NCBI GenBank assembly: GCA_019136135.1
Contig: JAGVUR010000056.1
Coordinates: forward strand, 1-58,913
Length of the DNA stretch: 58,913 bases
Direction of reading: 5' to 3'
Source: Verrucomicrobiota bacterium
GTDB taxonomy: Bacteria > Verrucomicrobiota > Lentisphaeria > Oligosphaerales > Oligosphaeraceae
This document shows positions 1 to 9,300 of the stretch, piece by piece (position 1 is the first letter of the stretch; every line of letters begins with the position of its first letter). Position numbers and translations under genes: made by a program. Under the pieces are notes generated by a model that had not been told where the DNA came from, made no database searches, and saw only the letters and a program-made list of their open reading frames with translations.

Positions 1-79
1 AAAAAACCTGAACTAGCAAGTGCAAGGAAAGCATGCCGAGTGAAAAAAATCATCCGGAACAACAGCGGGTACTGAAAGA

Positions 80-916
80 TTAGAAGTCAAAGCATCGACC
101 AGCGGCTCCAGAGCAGACTTTGCCCGGAAATTCTCGGAAGAATGCCTCTGTTGCCGCTTCTCCGGTGCAATGGCATGGAACCCATTGTTGCACCGGCAGC
201 TTCCGCAGGGCGTCAAATGTTTTCCGCATTCGCTCTTCGGAAGCATTGACAAGATGAAATCCGCCAATTACGGCCAGAATATCTTGTCCATGAAAACGTT
301 TCTGTGTCCAATGCAGGATATTGACGATTCCGGAATGGGAGCAGCCTGTGCAGACAACAATTCCTTCCGCCAGGCTGCACAACAAGACCAGTTCATCGTT
401 CAAAGGATCCGCCTGCAATGCATCGGTATCAAGAAAAAATGGACCGCCGGTATCCTCATACTCCGTTTGCCTGGGAATCGGTCCGCTGAGCAGAAGGTTT
501 TCGCTGAGATGCAACGGACCTTCCAGGAAATGCAAATTCCCTGCCGACATACGATCCAGGGCATAGCTGGATTCAAGGGGCACGGAGATGTCTTTCGGGG
601 TTGCATCGCGGATCGAGTAACGCATTTGCCGGATGCCAGGGTGACAATACACTGGAAGCGTCGGTTTTAGTTCCAGCAAGTGGGGAATCCCACCGGTATG
701 ATCATAGTGCCCATGGGACAAGACCAAGCCGTCAATGGATGACAAATCGACTCCTGCCGAATCCGCATTGGCAGCGAGCACGCCGGGATCATTGCCGCAG
801 TCAAACAGGATTCGCCGCTGATCCATTTCGATCAGCATGGCAAATCCGTGCTCACCAAAGAATCCCGGCTTAGCCTGATTGTCACTGAGAATCACGATCC
901 GCAATGAACCAGACAT
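80..916 (-). CDS. MBL-fold metal-dependent hydrolase (COG1237-like)
   Basis: A 278-aa metallo-beta-lactamase-fold protein of the type related to 7,8-dihydropterin-6-yl-methyl-4-(beta-D-ribofuranosyl)aminobenzene 5'-phosphate synthase. The metal-binding motif HGHYDHTGG lies near residue 65, followed by a CSHSG motif and GGFHL further on, as in this family. I chose the ATG at 916 because AAAGGAG sits just upstream. A longer open frame reaches 1048 but has no good start and runs into a dyad. The gene is monocistronic on the minus strand, and the exact substrate cannot be told. A T-rich dyad at 1014-1036 overlaps the probable promoter region. Confidence 0.85.
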   Translation of the reverse strand: MSGSLRIVILSDNQAKPGFFGEHGFAMLIEMDQRRILFDCGNDPGVLAANADSAGVDLSSIDGLVLSHGHYDHTGGIPHLLELKPTLPVYCHPGIRQMRYSIRDATPKDISVPLESSYALDRMSAGNLHFLEGPLHLSENLLLSGPIPRQTEYEDTGGPFFLDTDALQADPLNDELVLLCSLAEGIVVCTGCSHSGIVNILHWTQKRFHGQDILAVIGGFHLVNASEERMRKTFDALRKLPVQQWVPCHCTGEAATEAFFREFPGKVCSGAAGRCFDF

Positions 917-1013
917 CTCCAAACTCCTTTGCAACAAACAAATTTTCCTTCGTCCCTGGCCATGACCTGAAGTTCCTGGGGAATAATGCTGCAGGACACA
1001 GGGATTCAACCTA

Positions 1014-1036
1014 TTTTTTAGGTTTAGCCTAAAAAA
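1014..1036. promoter_or_regulatory. AT-rich dyad, DtxR/MntR-box-like or repeat end
   Basis: Arms TTTTTTAGG (1014-1022) and CCTAAAAAA (1028-1036) are perfectly complementary around a 5-bp spacer, about 100 bp before the MBL gene. The TTAGG/CCTAA core resembles DtxR/IdeR or MntR boxes, so a metal-responsive operator is possible. Similar sequence recurs at 1433-1451 and near 31601, which fits a dispersed repeat end equally well. Confidence 0.4.
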
Positions 1037-1057
1037 AGCAATTGACACCTTATGATT

Positions 1058-1148
1058 GTAGTGCCTTTACAAGGCACGGTCTTCGGGTGGGTTTCCCGCC
1101 CCAGGCTAAAGCCTGGGGTTAAGCATCGTTAAGCGCTTACAGCGCAAT
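1058..1148 (+). repeat. ~95-bp dispersed repeat, copy 1
   Basis: It begins with the palindrome GTGCCTTTACAAGGCAC, then a hairpin CCCCAGGCTAAAGCCTGGGG, then GTTAAGCAT and a TACAGCGCAA end. The same order appears inverted at 1241-1338 and again at 26859-26954. It is non-coding. Confidence 0.6.
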
Positions 1149-1240
1149 ATATTATGAAAATCCTTCTGGCAAGTCCGAACTATCGTCCGTGTCTGGCCCA
1201 TGTCCCGCCCGTGTGGATTGCGTGCGGCCGATCCGCGCCA

Positions 1241-1338
1241 AAGACTTTGCGCCGTAGGCGCCTGACCATGCTTAACCCCGGGCTTCAGCCCGGGGATAGG
1301 ATACCCCCCATGCCGGGCGCCTTGTAAAGGCGCTACGG
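1241..1338 (-). repeat. ~95-bp dispersed repeat, copy 2
   Basis: Read on the minus strand it gives GTAGCGCCTTTACAAGGCGC, then the CCCCGGGCTGAAGCCCGGGG hairpin, then GGTTAAGCATGGTCAGGCGC, in the same order as copy 1 and in opposite orientation to it. Confidence 0.6.
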
Positions 1339-1458
1339 AAGACTGTCGCACTTCAATTCACCAGCATGGTGAACAGAACAAACTTTATAACCATCTGAAA
1401 ATCAATCAATTAGAAATAAAATCCAGTTTTAACTGCTTTTTTTAGGTTTAACGGCTCC

Positions 1459-2196
1459 TTAAATGATCCACTTCTGCTGGATGTTTCGCAGGCTCAGGAT
1501 GAACAGCGCAACGCAGAACGCAGCCAGCATGCCGAAGTCAAGCATAAGCGGCAGGTTCGTAGAACGATGAATCGAACCATGCAGTATGTCGGCTCCATAG
1601 GTCAGTGGCAGTACGTAGCTCAATGGCCGTAGCCAAATGGGAAGCTTCGCGACGGGGAAGAACAAACCGCACAGGAACAACATCGGGAAACGAAAGAAGT
1701 TCGAGAAGGTCTGAGCCTCGAAAACCTCGCGGACCGAGACGGCGACAAACAGCCCCAGGAACGTGGAACTGATGGCAACTAGCACGATGGCAGGAATGAG
1801 CGTTGCCCAGTTGACATTGGAGAAGTCCATCAGGAACGATGCGATTGCCACTGGCACAAAGGCATTGGCCATGCCAAAGAGAATTGCTCCGCCTGTCTTG
1901 GCGAGCATCAGTACCTCCAGTGGAATGGGCGCCAGCAACAGCCGCTCGAAGGACCGACCCTTCTTCTCGAAGGTCACGGTGACGGCCAGCAGGCTGGTTG
2001 TACCGAATAGAATCGACACCGAAATCACGCCGGGCAGCAATGATGGCAAGCTGTCCAGGCCTGCGCCGGATCGGATGAAAAACATGCCCGTCCACGCCAG
2101 GGGGAAGATGATGCCCCAGCTGATATTGGGAGGTTTAAGGTAATAGATCCGAACATCCTTGACAAGGATGTTCCAGAATGCGATCCATGCTTTCAT
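1459..2196 (-). CDS. ABC-2 type transporter permease
   Basis: A 245-aa integral membrane protein of the DrrB/NodJ-type ABC-2 permease family, with about six hydrophobic segments. It starts MKAWIAFWNILVKDV, and its ATG overlaps the stop of the upstream ATPase gene in an ATGA arrangement, so the two are translationally coupled. Family knowledge suggests export of a drug, lipid or polysaccharide, but the substrate is not visible. The stop codon lies inside a short sequence (AACGGCTCCTTA) resembling one end of the MITE-like element at 50549. Confidence 0.88.
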   Translation of the reverse strand: MKAWIAFWNILVKDVRIYYLKPPNISWGIIFPLAWTGMFFIRSGAGLDSLPSLLPGVISVSILFGTTSLLAVTVTFEKKGRSFERLLLAPIPLEVLMLAKTGGAILFGMANAFVPVAIASFLMDFSNVNWATLIPAIVLVAISSTFLGLFVAVSVREVFEAQTFSNFFRFPMLFLCGLFFPVAKLPIWLRPLSYVLPLTYGADILHGSIHRSTNLPLMLDFGMLAAFCVALFILSLRNIQQKWII

Positions 2197-3185
2197 CGGC
2201 CACTTCCCATCTTGTTTTTTTCCTGTTCCTGCTTCATCACGCTTGCCTCAATACCGGTAATCTCGACGAAGACGTCTTCCAGCGAAGGCTGAAGCTTTCG
2301 CGCTTCCGTCACTTCCGCGCCGCTATCCTCAATCAAGCGCACGAGTGGCCCGATATGTACGGGTTCTCTCGACTCGATTCGGATTGCCATGTCCGAGACG
2401 GCTTGGCATTGAAGGGCGGGAAACTCGGTCGCAATCAACTCGCAAAGCCGGGCTGCGCCATGGTTCACGGCAAACTGCACGATATGCCGCCCGTCCGTCT
2501 GCCGCATCAGGTCCTGAACGGTATCGATACGGACAATGCGCCCCTTGACAATGAAGCCGATCCGCTGGCACAGCCGCTCGGCTTCTTCGATGTAGTGCGT
2601 GGTCAGGAAGATCGTTGTGCCGTTGCGGTTCAGTTCGGCGATAAGTTGTCTGATCTGCCGGGCGCTGGCAACGTCGATGCCGGTCGTGGGTTCGTCCATG
2701 AACAGGATGGGTGGCGAATGGATAATTCCAGCGGCAATGGTAAGCTTACGCTTCATCCCCTTGGAGTATCCGCCGAACTTGCGCTTGGCAGCCCCGGTCA
2801 GACCGAATTGCTCCAGCAGGTCATGTGCCCTTGATTCGCGGTCGCGCCGAGTCATCCCGTACAGAGCCCCGCAGAAGCACAGGTTCTCGAAGCCGGTCAA
2901 TTCCGGGTAGAGGTTGCTTTCGTCCGGCACCACGCCCATCAGGTGCTGCGCGGCCTTGGGATTGGTCGAGCAATCGATTCCGCTGATGCGGATTGTGCCG
3001 GCATCAGGGCGTGCCAAACCAATTAGGACATTGATCGTTGTGCTCTTGCCCGCGCCGTTCGGACCGAGAAAGCCGAACAATTCACCATCCCGCACGTCGA
3101 AGTCAATGCCTGCCACCGCTTCGACGTCGCCGAATCGCTTGACTAGACCACGCACTTCAATCGCTGTCTTCATGCCAGTTGACAA
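2193..3185 (-). CDS. ABC transporter ATP-binding protein (DrrA-like)
   Basis: A 330-aa ATPase. Walker A GPNGAGKST lies at residues 41-49, followed by the signature YSKGMKRK, Walker B ILFMDEPTTGID and an H-loop TTHY. After about residue 230 there is the extra C-terminal domain usual in DrrA-type multidrug or lipid exporters. The given start is TTG at 3185, about 5 nt after AGAGGTG; an ATG at 3173 is the alternative. A perfect 12-bp palindrome overlaps this start region. It forms an operon with the permease. Confidence 0.9.
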   Translation of the reverse strand: MSTGMKTAIEVRGLVKRFGDVEAVAGIDFDVRDGELFGFLGPNGAGKSTTINVLIGLARPDAGTIRISGIDCSTNPKAAQHLMGVVPDESNLYPELTGFENLCFCGALYGMTRRDRESRAHDLLEQFGLTGAAKRKFGGYSKGMKRKLTIAAGIIHSPPILFMDEPTTGIDVASARQIRQLIAELNRNGTTIFLTTHYIEEAERLCQRIGFIVKGRIVRIDTVQDLMRQTDGRHIVQFAVNHGAARLCELIATEFPALQCQAVSDMAIRIESREPVHIGPLVRLIEDSGAEVTEARKLQPSLEDVFVEITGIEASVMKQEQEKNKMGSGR

Positions 3186-3191
3186 TTGTCA
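3180..3191. promoter_or_regulatory. 12-bp palindrome at the ABC operon start codon
   Basis: TGACAATTGTCA is a perfect palindrome covering the TTG start of the ATPase gene and lying between the Shine-Dalgarno sequence and the alternative ATG. It could be an operator for a small repressor or be accidental. No regulator gene is adjacent. Confidence 0.3.
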
Positions 3192-3343
3192 CCTCTTTTG
3201 ATATAGATTATTATGCCAATTACTTGTTCGGAAGCGTCGTGTCTTTGGAATTACACCTCGATTGGGAGCTGTTATTCCGTTTCAAAGCTTCAGACAACTG
3301 GCAAACCTGGTGCGAGAAAGTCCAAACTAATGATGCCTGTGGC

Positions 3344-3688
3344 TTAGTGGTCGCACACGTTATCGCCGCATTTCAGCGTCCCTGCCAAATATGCAGCCAC
3401 CAGATTCTCCGGACTATCCGCAGGAGCGCCTACCAGAACCTCGATGTCATTGCTGGCGAAAATCTGCTGGGCGCGCTGCCCCATGCCACCGGCAATCACC
3501 ATCGTCACCCCATTTTCATGCAGCCAGACAGGCAATACGCCAGGCGCGTGGGGCGGAGGCACCAAATCAGTGCGGTTGGTGATCTTCTTGCTGGCCTGAT
3601 CGACATCCAGCACGGCAAACTTCTCGCAGTGACCGAAATGCATGCACAACTTGCCATCTGCCAAGGGAATCGCAATCTTTAATGTCAT
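3344..3688 (-). CDS. NifX/NifB-family Fe-Mo cluster-binding domain protein
   Basis: A 114-aa single-domain protein of the dinitrogenase iron-molybdenum cofactor (NifB/NifX/NafY C-terminal) family. It begins TLKIAIPLADGKLCMHFGHCEKFAVLD and has a central VIAGGMGQRAQQIF segment typical of the fold. It is the last of three adjacent paralogs on the minus strand. No nitrogenase genes are visible, so a role in metal-cluster or metal handling is more likely than nitrogen fixation. It ends CGDNVCDH, giving two cysteines and a histidine at the C-terminus. Confidence 0.85.
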   Translation of the reverse strand: MTLKIAIPLADGKLCMHFGHCEKFAVLDVDQASKKITNRTDLVPPPHAPGVLPVWLHENGVTMVIAGGMGQRAQQIFASNDIEVLVGAPADSPENLVAAYLAGTLKCGDNVCDH

Positions 3689-3717
3689 GATAACTCCTTA
3701 TTTTTTAACAACGAAAA

Positions 3718-4080
3718 TCAGCTCCAATGCCCTTCGACATCTGCGCTTTTAGCCTCTGTCAGCTTGTTTTGCTTAAACAGATCAAGTGCTTCCTGAACCG
3801 TCTTCGCAGAAGTATTGTACACTTTGATCCCGGCCGCCTGCAAGACCCGAAACGCCTTCGGTCCGCAGTGCCCGGTAAGCAATGCATCCACATCCTGATC
3901 GGCAACAGTTTCAGCAGCCTGAATCCCGGCTCCTTGAGCCGCAGACAAATTCTGCTTATTGTCAATCACTGTAAAGGATTCCTTTTCCAAATCATAGATT
4001 AGAAAAGACTGAGCCCTTCCAAAACGCTGATCCAGCGCCGAATTGAGATCGTTTCCTGAAGTGGTAATCGCAATTTTCAT
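3718..4080 (-). CDS. NifX-family protein, second paralog
   Basis: A 120-aa NifX-like domain protein beginning MKIAITTSGNDLNSALDQRFGR. I chose the ATG at 4080 because AAAGGAAAG stands 7 nt upstream; an in-frame Met at 4104 is less likely. The core reads ALLTGHCGPKAFRVLQAAGI, matching the conserved glycine-rich turn of the family. It sits 29 bp upstream of the third-in-order paralog and 20 bp downstream of the first, so the three are probably one operon. Confidence 0.85.
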   Translation of the reverse strand: MKIAITTSGNDLNSALDQRFGRAQSFLIYDLEKESFTVIDNKQNLSAAQGAGIQAAETVADQDVDALLTGHCGPKAFRVLQAAGIKVYNTSAKTVQEALDLFKQNKLTEAKSADVEGHWS

Positions 4081-4100
4081 AATGTAACTTTCCTTTCTGA

Positions 4101-4499
4101 TCAAGTCCTGAATCTACAGCCCCTGCCATGCCCTGCCCGACCATGACGACCTTGACGGCCATGGCGACCCCGGCAGCCTGGCATCCGGTAATAACTCAAA
4201 CGACCCTCCGCATAGGCATCCAAAACACGGTCGATTTCCCCGCAAATCTGCGAAATCACCTCAATCCCGGCAGACGTCAACGCACGCTCGTAGCAACAGG
4301 AAATCGCACCGCAAATCAAAACCTCAACCCCCGCAGAAGACAAGGCAGCCGAACGAGCATGAGGATCATCAGACTCCAAAAGGATATCGCCATGACGAAC
4401 TACCTCGTCAGAAACAAATTCCGACACGGCAACACGCCCGGCAACATCAAATACCGGACTAACCCGACCCTGCCAATGTGGTATAGCTATCTTTGTCAT
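4101..4499 (-). CDS. NifX-family protein with Gly/His/Arg-rich tail
   Basis: The first of three NifX-like paralogs, 132 aa. The domain runs from MTKIAIPHWQGRVSPVFDVAGRV to about residue 110. The rest is a basic low-complexity tail (repeats of G-R-H-G, then CRFRT) that could bind metal or nucleic acid. The start at 4499 lacks a Shine-Dalgarno sequence. A TTGGCA/TATATT promoter ends 5 nt before the ATG, so the transcript may be leaderless. The longer open frame to 4592 is hydrophobic and unsupported. Confidence 0.8.
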   Translation of the reverse strand: MTKIAIPHWQGRVSPVFDVAGRVAVSEFVSDEVVRHGDILLESDDPHARSAALSSAGVEVLICGAISCCYERALTSAGIEVISQICGEIDRVLDAYAEGRLSYYRMPGCRGRHGRQGRHGRAGHGRGCRFRT

Positions 4500-4504
4500 A
4501 ATAA

Positions 4505-4532
4505 AATATAATGCAAGCAAATAATGTGCCAA
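4505..4532 (-). promoter_or_regulatory. Sigma70-like promoter giving a probable leaderless mRNA
   Basis: The -35 TTGGCA (4532-4527) and -10 TATATT (4510-4505) are 16 bp apart, and the ATG of the NifX-like gene starts at 4499. The expected transcription start would fall on or next to the start codon. Confidence 0.45.
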
Positions 4533-4678
4533 AGCAAAATGAAGCAAATAAGCCACACAGATAAAGAAAACCAATACCTGGCAATCGTGCAAAAATGAAA
4601 ATTTATAGATTCATAATCGTGCATGATGCACTATTAAGATGCCGGTTGTCCGTTTTCTCTGCCATGGTTACCATTCCC

Positions 4679-5752
4679 TCATTGCAGTTCTCCTCCTTCA
4701 TCCCCTTGGGGCTTTGGCGGTTCATCTTTTCCAGCCAGCCGCCTTACCTCGCGGTCGAAGTCCGATACATACTCGTGATCTTGCTTGACTCTGAACACCT
4801 CGTATTCGGCCTCTGCCTTGAGCTTTGCTTCCAAGGCGGAGATTCGCCCGGCATCTTGAAGCACGGGATATTCGGCCATATTGAGGAACCGGTCCAGAAA
4901 AGATACCCAATCCGCCATATTCGTGAGAATCTGGCGTTCTGCCCGGTTTTCGGCTAGATCCAAATAAGCGTTGACGATTCGGTTCAGCGAACGGATCTGC
5001 GTCTCGCTCAGATAATTCTTGGCTACAGTCACGTCCGATTTCAGCACCTTGCCATGCGGCGTCCGCTTCCATGTGGTCAGTCCCATGTTTGGCAGGGATG
5101 CATCGGCGGAGCCATGGATCATCTCAGCTGCCGTCTTGCCGGTAATCGCCCAATGCAGCTTGTTTTGCACCGTAGCGAAAAATGTTCTGGTGACTGGCGA
5201 CTTCGGGTCGTAGTCTGCCGAAAGTGCATAAATATCGGTAATCTTCTGATAGAAGCGTCGCTCACTGGCTCGGATTTCCCGGATGCGCTCCAGCATTTCC
5301 TCGAAATAATCCTTCCCGAACAGGTTGCCGCCCTGCTTTAAACGCTCGTCATCCATGGCAAAACCCTTGATCATGAAGTCCTTGAGGATGCGCGTAGCCC
5401 AGATGCGGAACTGCGTAGCCTGATAGCTGTTAACCCTGTAGCCTACTGCAATGATAGCGTCAAGGTTGTAATATCGGGTCTGATAGGACTTGCCATCGGC
5501 GGCAGTTGTTTCCAAAATGGAAATAACTCGATTTTCGTCCAGTTCGCCCGATTCGAAGATGTTTTTGAGATGCTTGCTGATTGCTGGTACATTCACCCCG
5601 AACAATTCAGCTATCGCCTTCTGGGTCAGCCAGATGGTCTCGTCGCGCAACAAGCACTGTACCTGCACATTCCCATCCGCAGACCGATAGAGGGTAATCA
5701 GTCCCTCCTTGTCGCCTTGCCGTCTTGGTTGTTCATCATTGTGTTTTTTCAT
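4679..5752 (-). CDS. RhuM-family protein
   Basis: A 357-aa RhuM protein, named after a Salmonella pathogenicity-island gene but widespread in accessory DNA. The N-terminal half holds a winged-helix-like segment (WLTQKAIAELFGVNVPAISKHLKNIF) followed by TRYYNLDAIIAVGYRVNS, the family hallmark. The C-terminal part is helical and charged. Its molecular function is unknown; it often occurs near toxin-antitoxin or restriction genes. GAGGAA lies just before the ATG. It stands alone: the NifX group lies downstream on the same strand after a 180-bp gap. Confidence 0.9.
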   Translation of the reverse strand: MKKHNDEQPRRQGDKEGLITLYRSADGNVQVQCLLRDETIWLTQKAIAELFGVNVPAISKHLKNIFESGELDENRVISILETTAADGKSYQTRYYNLDAIIAVGYRVNSYQATQFRIWATRILKDFMIKGFAMDDERLKQGGNLFGKDYFEEMLERIREIRASERRFYQKITDIYALSADYDPKSPVTRTFFATVQNKLHWAITGKTAAEMIHGSADASLPNMGLTTWKRTPHGKVLKSDVTVAKNYLSETQIRSLNRIVNAYLDLAENRAERQILTNMADWVSFLDRFLNMAEYPVLQDAGRISALEAKLKAEAEYEVFRVKQDHEYVSDFDREVRRLAGKDEPPKPQGDEGGELQ

Positions 5753-6048
5753 TCTAGTTCCTCATTATCGAAAAGCATTGAGTCCCAGCCATGCGTCTTC
5801 TTCTTCAATCGTGACGTACTGGTGTCGCAGTTGAAGGATCCGCAATTGCATCACTCCACCAAGTCTTCACCATAAGCCACTTGTTCTTGTGGATCGTATA
5901 AATCAGTATGGCTCGACAGGAACTGCTAACTCAGTTCAAATATAAGTCATTCCAAAAATTTTCTCCACTGCTCTTATCCTAAAAAAGCAGCCAAAGCCAT
6001 AATAAATTGATTATCATAGTGTTAAGAATACCACGCGGATGAATGTCT

Positions 6049-6085
6049 TGTCCGACCCGTCCGACCTGTCCGACCTGTCCGACCT
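6049..6085. repeat. CTGTCCGAC minisatellite, short array
   Basis: About four copies of the 9-bp unit CTGTCCGAC, followed by TGGGATTTGCCATT. The flank after the last unit resembles those at 39561 and 47131. It is the same unit as the long array at 13689-13876. Confidence 0.7.
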
Positions 6086-6128
6086 GGGATTTGCCATTTT
6101 CACCCACTTGCCCAGTGACATCTCCTGA

Positions 6129-6153
6129 GTACGAGCACCCCGGGTGCCCGTAC
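6129..6153. repeat. GTACGAGCACC palindrome repeat, copy A
   Basis: Arms GTACGAGCACCC and GGGTGCCCGTAC pair with one mismatch around a single C. Two further copies occur at 39380-39402 and 39500-39523, so this is a dispersed intergenic repeat. It lies next to the short CTGTCCGAC array. Confidence 0.6.
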
Positions 6154-6317
6154 TTAAGGGTGTCTTGGAAATCAGCGGGCAATTCGCTGTGGATTTTCTG
6201 TTTTCGTTGTCCAGAAAGTTTACACAAAGCACAGGGATGGTATATTATTTTCATTGCCAACCCCATGGGGAAACCTTGGTATCCATTGGCTTTTTTCACA
6301 TTGAACAGGGAGCTGCC

Positions 6318-9300
6318 ATGAAAATCGCTGCCCTTATCTACCTCTTATTAAGCATTGCCTGTTTTGCCGTCAATGCGCCTTGGCATCTGAAGTCGATGCC
6401 AAGACGTTGCCAGCTCGAATGGCAAGTCCAAAGCGCGGATCGTGAACGCCTATGTGAACTTCCCATCGACCTGGCCAAACTCGCACGCCTTAGCGAGACC
6501 GACGCCGACAGCCCCGCCCGCATTGCCATCGTCGCTACCCGAGGCGATCAACACAGCGTCCTCCAGGTCATGGCACAGGCACCACGCAAAGCCGACAACG
6601 CCACCACCCTGCGTTTCGCCGTGCCCGCCGGCTGCGACGGCCTTTGGCTCTACTTCGGCGGACTAGCCCCACAAACGCCTGGCGATATCCCTGCCGACCA
6701 CAATCTCGTCCCCAAACTCGACGCCGCTACGCCCTGGCGCCTCAATAATAGCACGACCTACACTCCCCCAGAGGGAGCGGACATGCTTCTCGCCCATAAT
6801 GACACTGAGGCGACCTTCACCCGGGATTTCGCCTTGCCGAACCATGCAGCCGGGCAGGACGCCGTCCTGGAGCTTGACATGCGCTCCGAAGCCCGCATGC
6901 CCAACTTCGTCCGCATCTACCTCCACCAGCTGGACGACCAGGGCAAGCTCCTGCCCTCAAGCGTCGTCGATCCCCGCTGGATATCGATGATCATGCCCCC
7001 GGACAAGTCCGTCAAGATCACCGAAACCGGCCGTTTTGACAGTCGTGCTCGCGCCGTCCGCGTCGTCATCCAAGTCCGCTACAGACACAGTGGTTTCGAC
7101 CTACATGGCCGTCCGCTCGCCGATAGCAGTGCCGGTCATCCTCGCCTGCATCTCAGCCATTTCGCCCTCCGCATCGCCCATCAGCTGCCCTTCCCGAGGC
7201 TCAACGATGCCCTTTTCACTGAAGGCATCAGCGGTCAGCCCGGCGATGCAGCCCTGCGCCTCGGTCATCGCCAAGCTTTCTTCTTCGTCACCGCGCCGCA
7301 AGCACAGTGGGCAGAGGGACGCACCCTCACCGAGCAGCGCGATATCCACTGGTCAATCGCCGGCGGCACTGCCGAATGTTGGTTGAAACCCGACTGGAGC
7401 AGCAACCAAACTGTCGTTCTCCTGGAGGGCTACACCTCTGGTGCCTACGAAGTCAAAGCCTCCCTAAAGGGCGCGCTATGGTCCGCCACCTACAATCCCG
7501 AGAAAAAAACACTCGCCTTTGTCATCAAAGACCCCGCTGACTGGAAAAAACATAAGCACGAAGCCCAAGTTGAGATCCCCCATGACGCCTGGTCGCATAT
7601 CGCGTTCTGCTGGAGTCCAGAGTACGGCGTCAAGGTCTTCCTCAATGGCAAAACTGTCATCAACGCCCCCGAAACACCATTTACCGTTCCAACTCTGGAT
7701 CCAGCCGGCAAATTCCGCTACGTCCGCAAGGAACTCGGCGACGCTGTCCTTAAAACCAAAGACAATGAACGCTCCATCGCCGAACGCGCAGATCGCGTTA
7801 TCCCCAACTACTTCTGCCTCGGCATGAGCGGCAATACCGCCAACAGCGCCATTCAAAAAAGCAATGCCCACTTCCTCACCGGCACCTGCGACTCGCTCCG
7901 CCTCTCAAGCACAATCCGCTACCAAGGCGACTTCACCCCCGAACGCCAACTCACCGCCGATGAGTACTCATGCGCCTTTTTCGACTTCAATCGCTCTTTC
8001 GATGGCACTCGAGGCAGCGGAGATCGCTTCATCAGCGGTACGCCCTGGACTGAACAAGCACCCGTCGCACCCATGCTTAAAATCCAGAGTCAGGACAGTG
8101 AATTCAACATCGCCTGGACGCCCGAAGCTGTCGCAGACAGCGCCAACCCAAAGATCGTTTTCGATAAATGCAACTACCCGGAACCACCAACGCCGCACGA
8201 CTTCAACGCCGCACGCATAACCAAAACCCAACAATTCACCATCGCCCCAGGAGAATCCAAAAACATTACCCTCGACGACCACGCCTACATGGACTTCGTC
8301 GAGATCGCCTGCCCGCTTGACGCCGAGCCGCTCGTTGCCCCAATCCTCCTCGGGGAAGACGACATCGACACCCGCTCCTACGGCGACTTGGCGGATTCGC
8401 TCCGCCTGGAGACGCTTCCCAACGACCACGCCCGCTGCGTCAAGCTCTTCCAAATGTTGCTCAATGCTGCCGACTACTTCATGTCCCATCAAGCAGAAAT
8501 CAGTACTGATGGCAAAGCCCGTAGCGTCGAATATCAGTCGCTGTCGATGCTCAACAGTTACTGTGCCTTTGAATGTGGCCCGTTGAATGCGCTGGCCTGC
8601 ATCCTTTTCGCCACCGTCGCCCGCTGCCCGTCAGCAATGACCGCTGGTTACGGTCATTCCTTTGAGCAGGTCTTCTACAACAACCAGATGAACCTCTACG
8701 ACCTCTCCGCCCAACAATTTTTCATCAGCCGCAACAGGCTTACCCCCGCCAGTCTCGCTGAAATGGAACGCGACCCATATCCGCTGACCAATGGCAGTGG
8801 TTCTTTCATCCGAAGCGGTATCCGTAGCTGCGCTGACAGCAGCTGGATCAGCACCATGCCCGAACGCAAAGCCTATACTCTCAATCCGGGCGAGAATTTC
8901 CGCATCTACTGGCATAACAACGGACTCTACAACAACGTCCAGGCAAACTTCGCCCGCGCCAAATCCGACAACCCCGCCTGGGTCAACATCAGTAAACTCG
9001 CCGGCGTCGATCCCAAAACACCCATATGGCGCGTTGACTGCCGTCCCCTCCCCCACGTTGCCATCGCCACCCACAGCTTCAACGGTCGTCCAAGCAGCAG
9101 CAACCCAGCCTTTACGAACTGCAATGACGAAGGCTTCTCCTACCCGGTAAAATCCGCCTACACGATCCTTCGAGGCGAATTCACCGTTGTCTGCGACCGC
9201 GAATTGTCACTCAGCCTCTCCCGAGACCGCGGTGCCACTTGGGCGCCCATTGCCCCCATCGCACGAAACCGCTGGCAACTCGACTACGAAATCCGTGCCC

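Larger units (their letters stand above)
1022..1451. repeat. ~430-bp element bounded by inverted repeats
   Basis: The left end GTTTAGCCTAAAAAAAGCA (1022-1040) matches the reverse complement of the right end TGCTTTTTTTAGGTTTAAC (1433-1451) with two mismatches, and similarity continues a few bases inward. No credible gene lies between. Inside are two inverted copies of a ~95-bp repeat (1058-1148 and 1241-1338). This looks like a non-autonomous mobile or palindromic element between the MBL gene and the ABC genes. Confidence 0.5.
5753..6317. other. Intergenic region with repeats
   Basis: The region separates divergent genes. At 5760-5870 (minus) a 28-codon ORF (MQLRILQLRHQY...) ends at the RhuM leader; it may be a gene remnant but is too short to call. 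Bases 6049-6085 hold the short CTGTCCGAC tandem array and 6129-6153 a palindrome. I see no complete gene. Confidence 0.5.

Noticed and set aside
3344..4499. Nitrogenase cofactor genes
   Set aside because: NifX-like domains also occur in many proteins unrelated to nitrogen fixation, and no nifHDK, nifE/N or true nifB is present.
5979..6299. 106-codon minus-strand frame in the 6-kb intergenic region
   Set aside because: It runs through the palindrome and minisatellite repeats, and the similar frame at 39352-39627 shares only the repeat-derived peptide.
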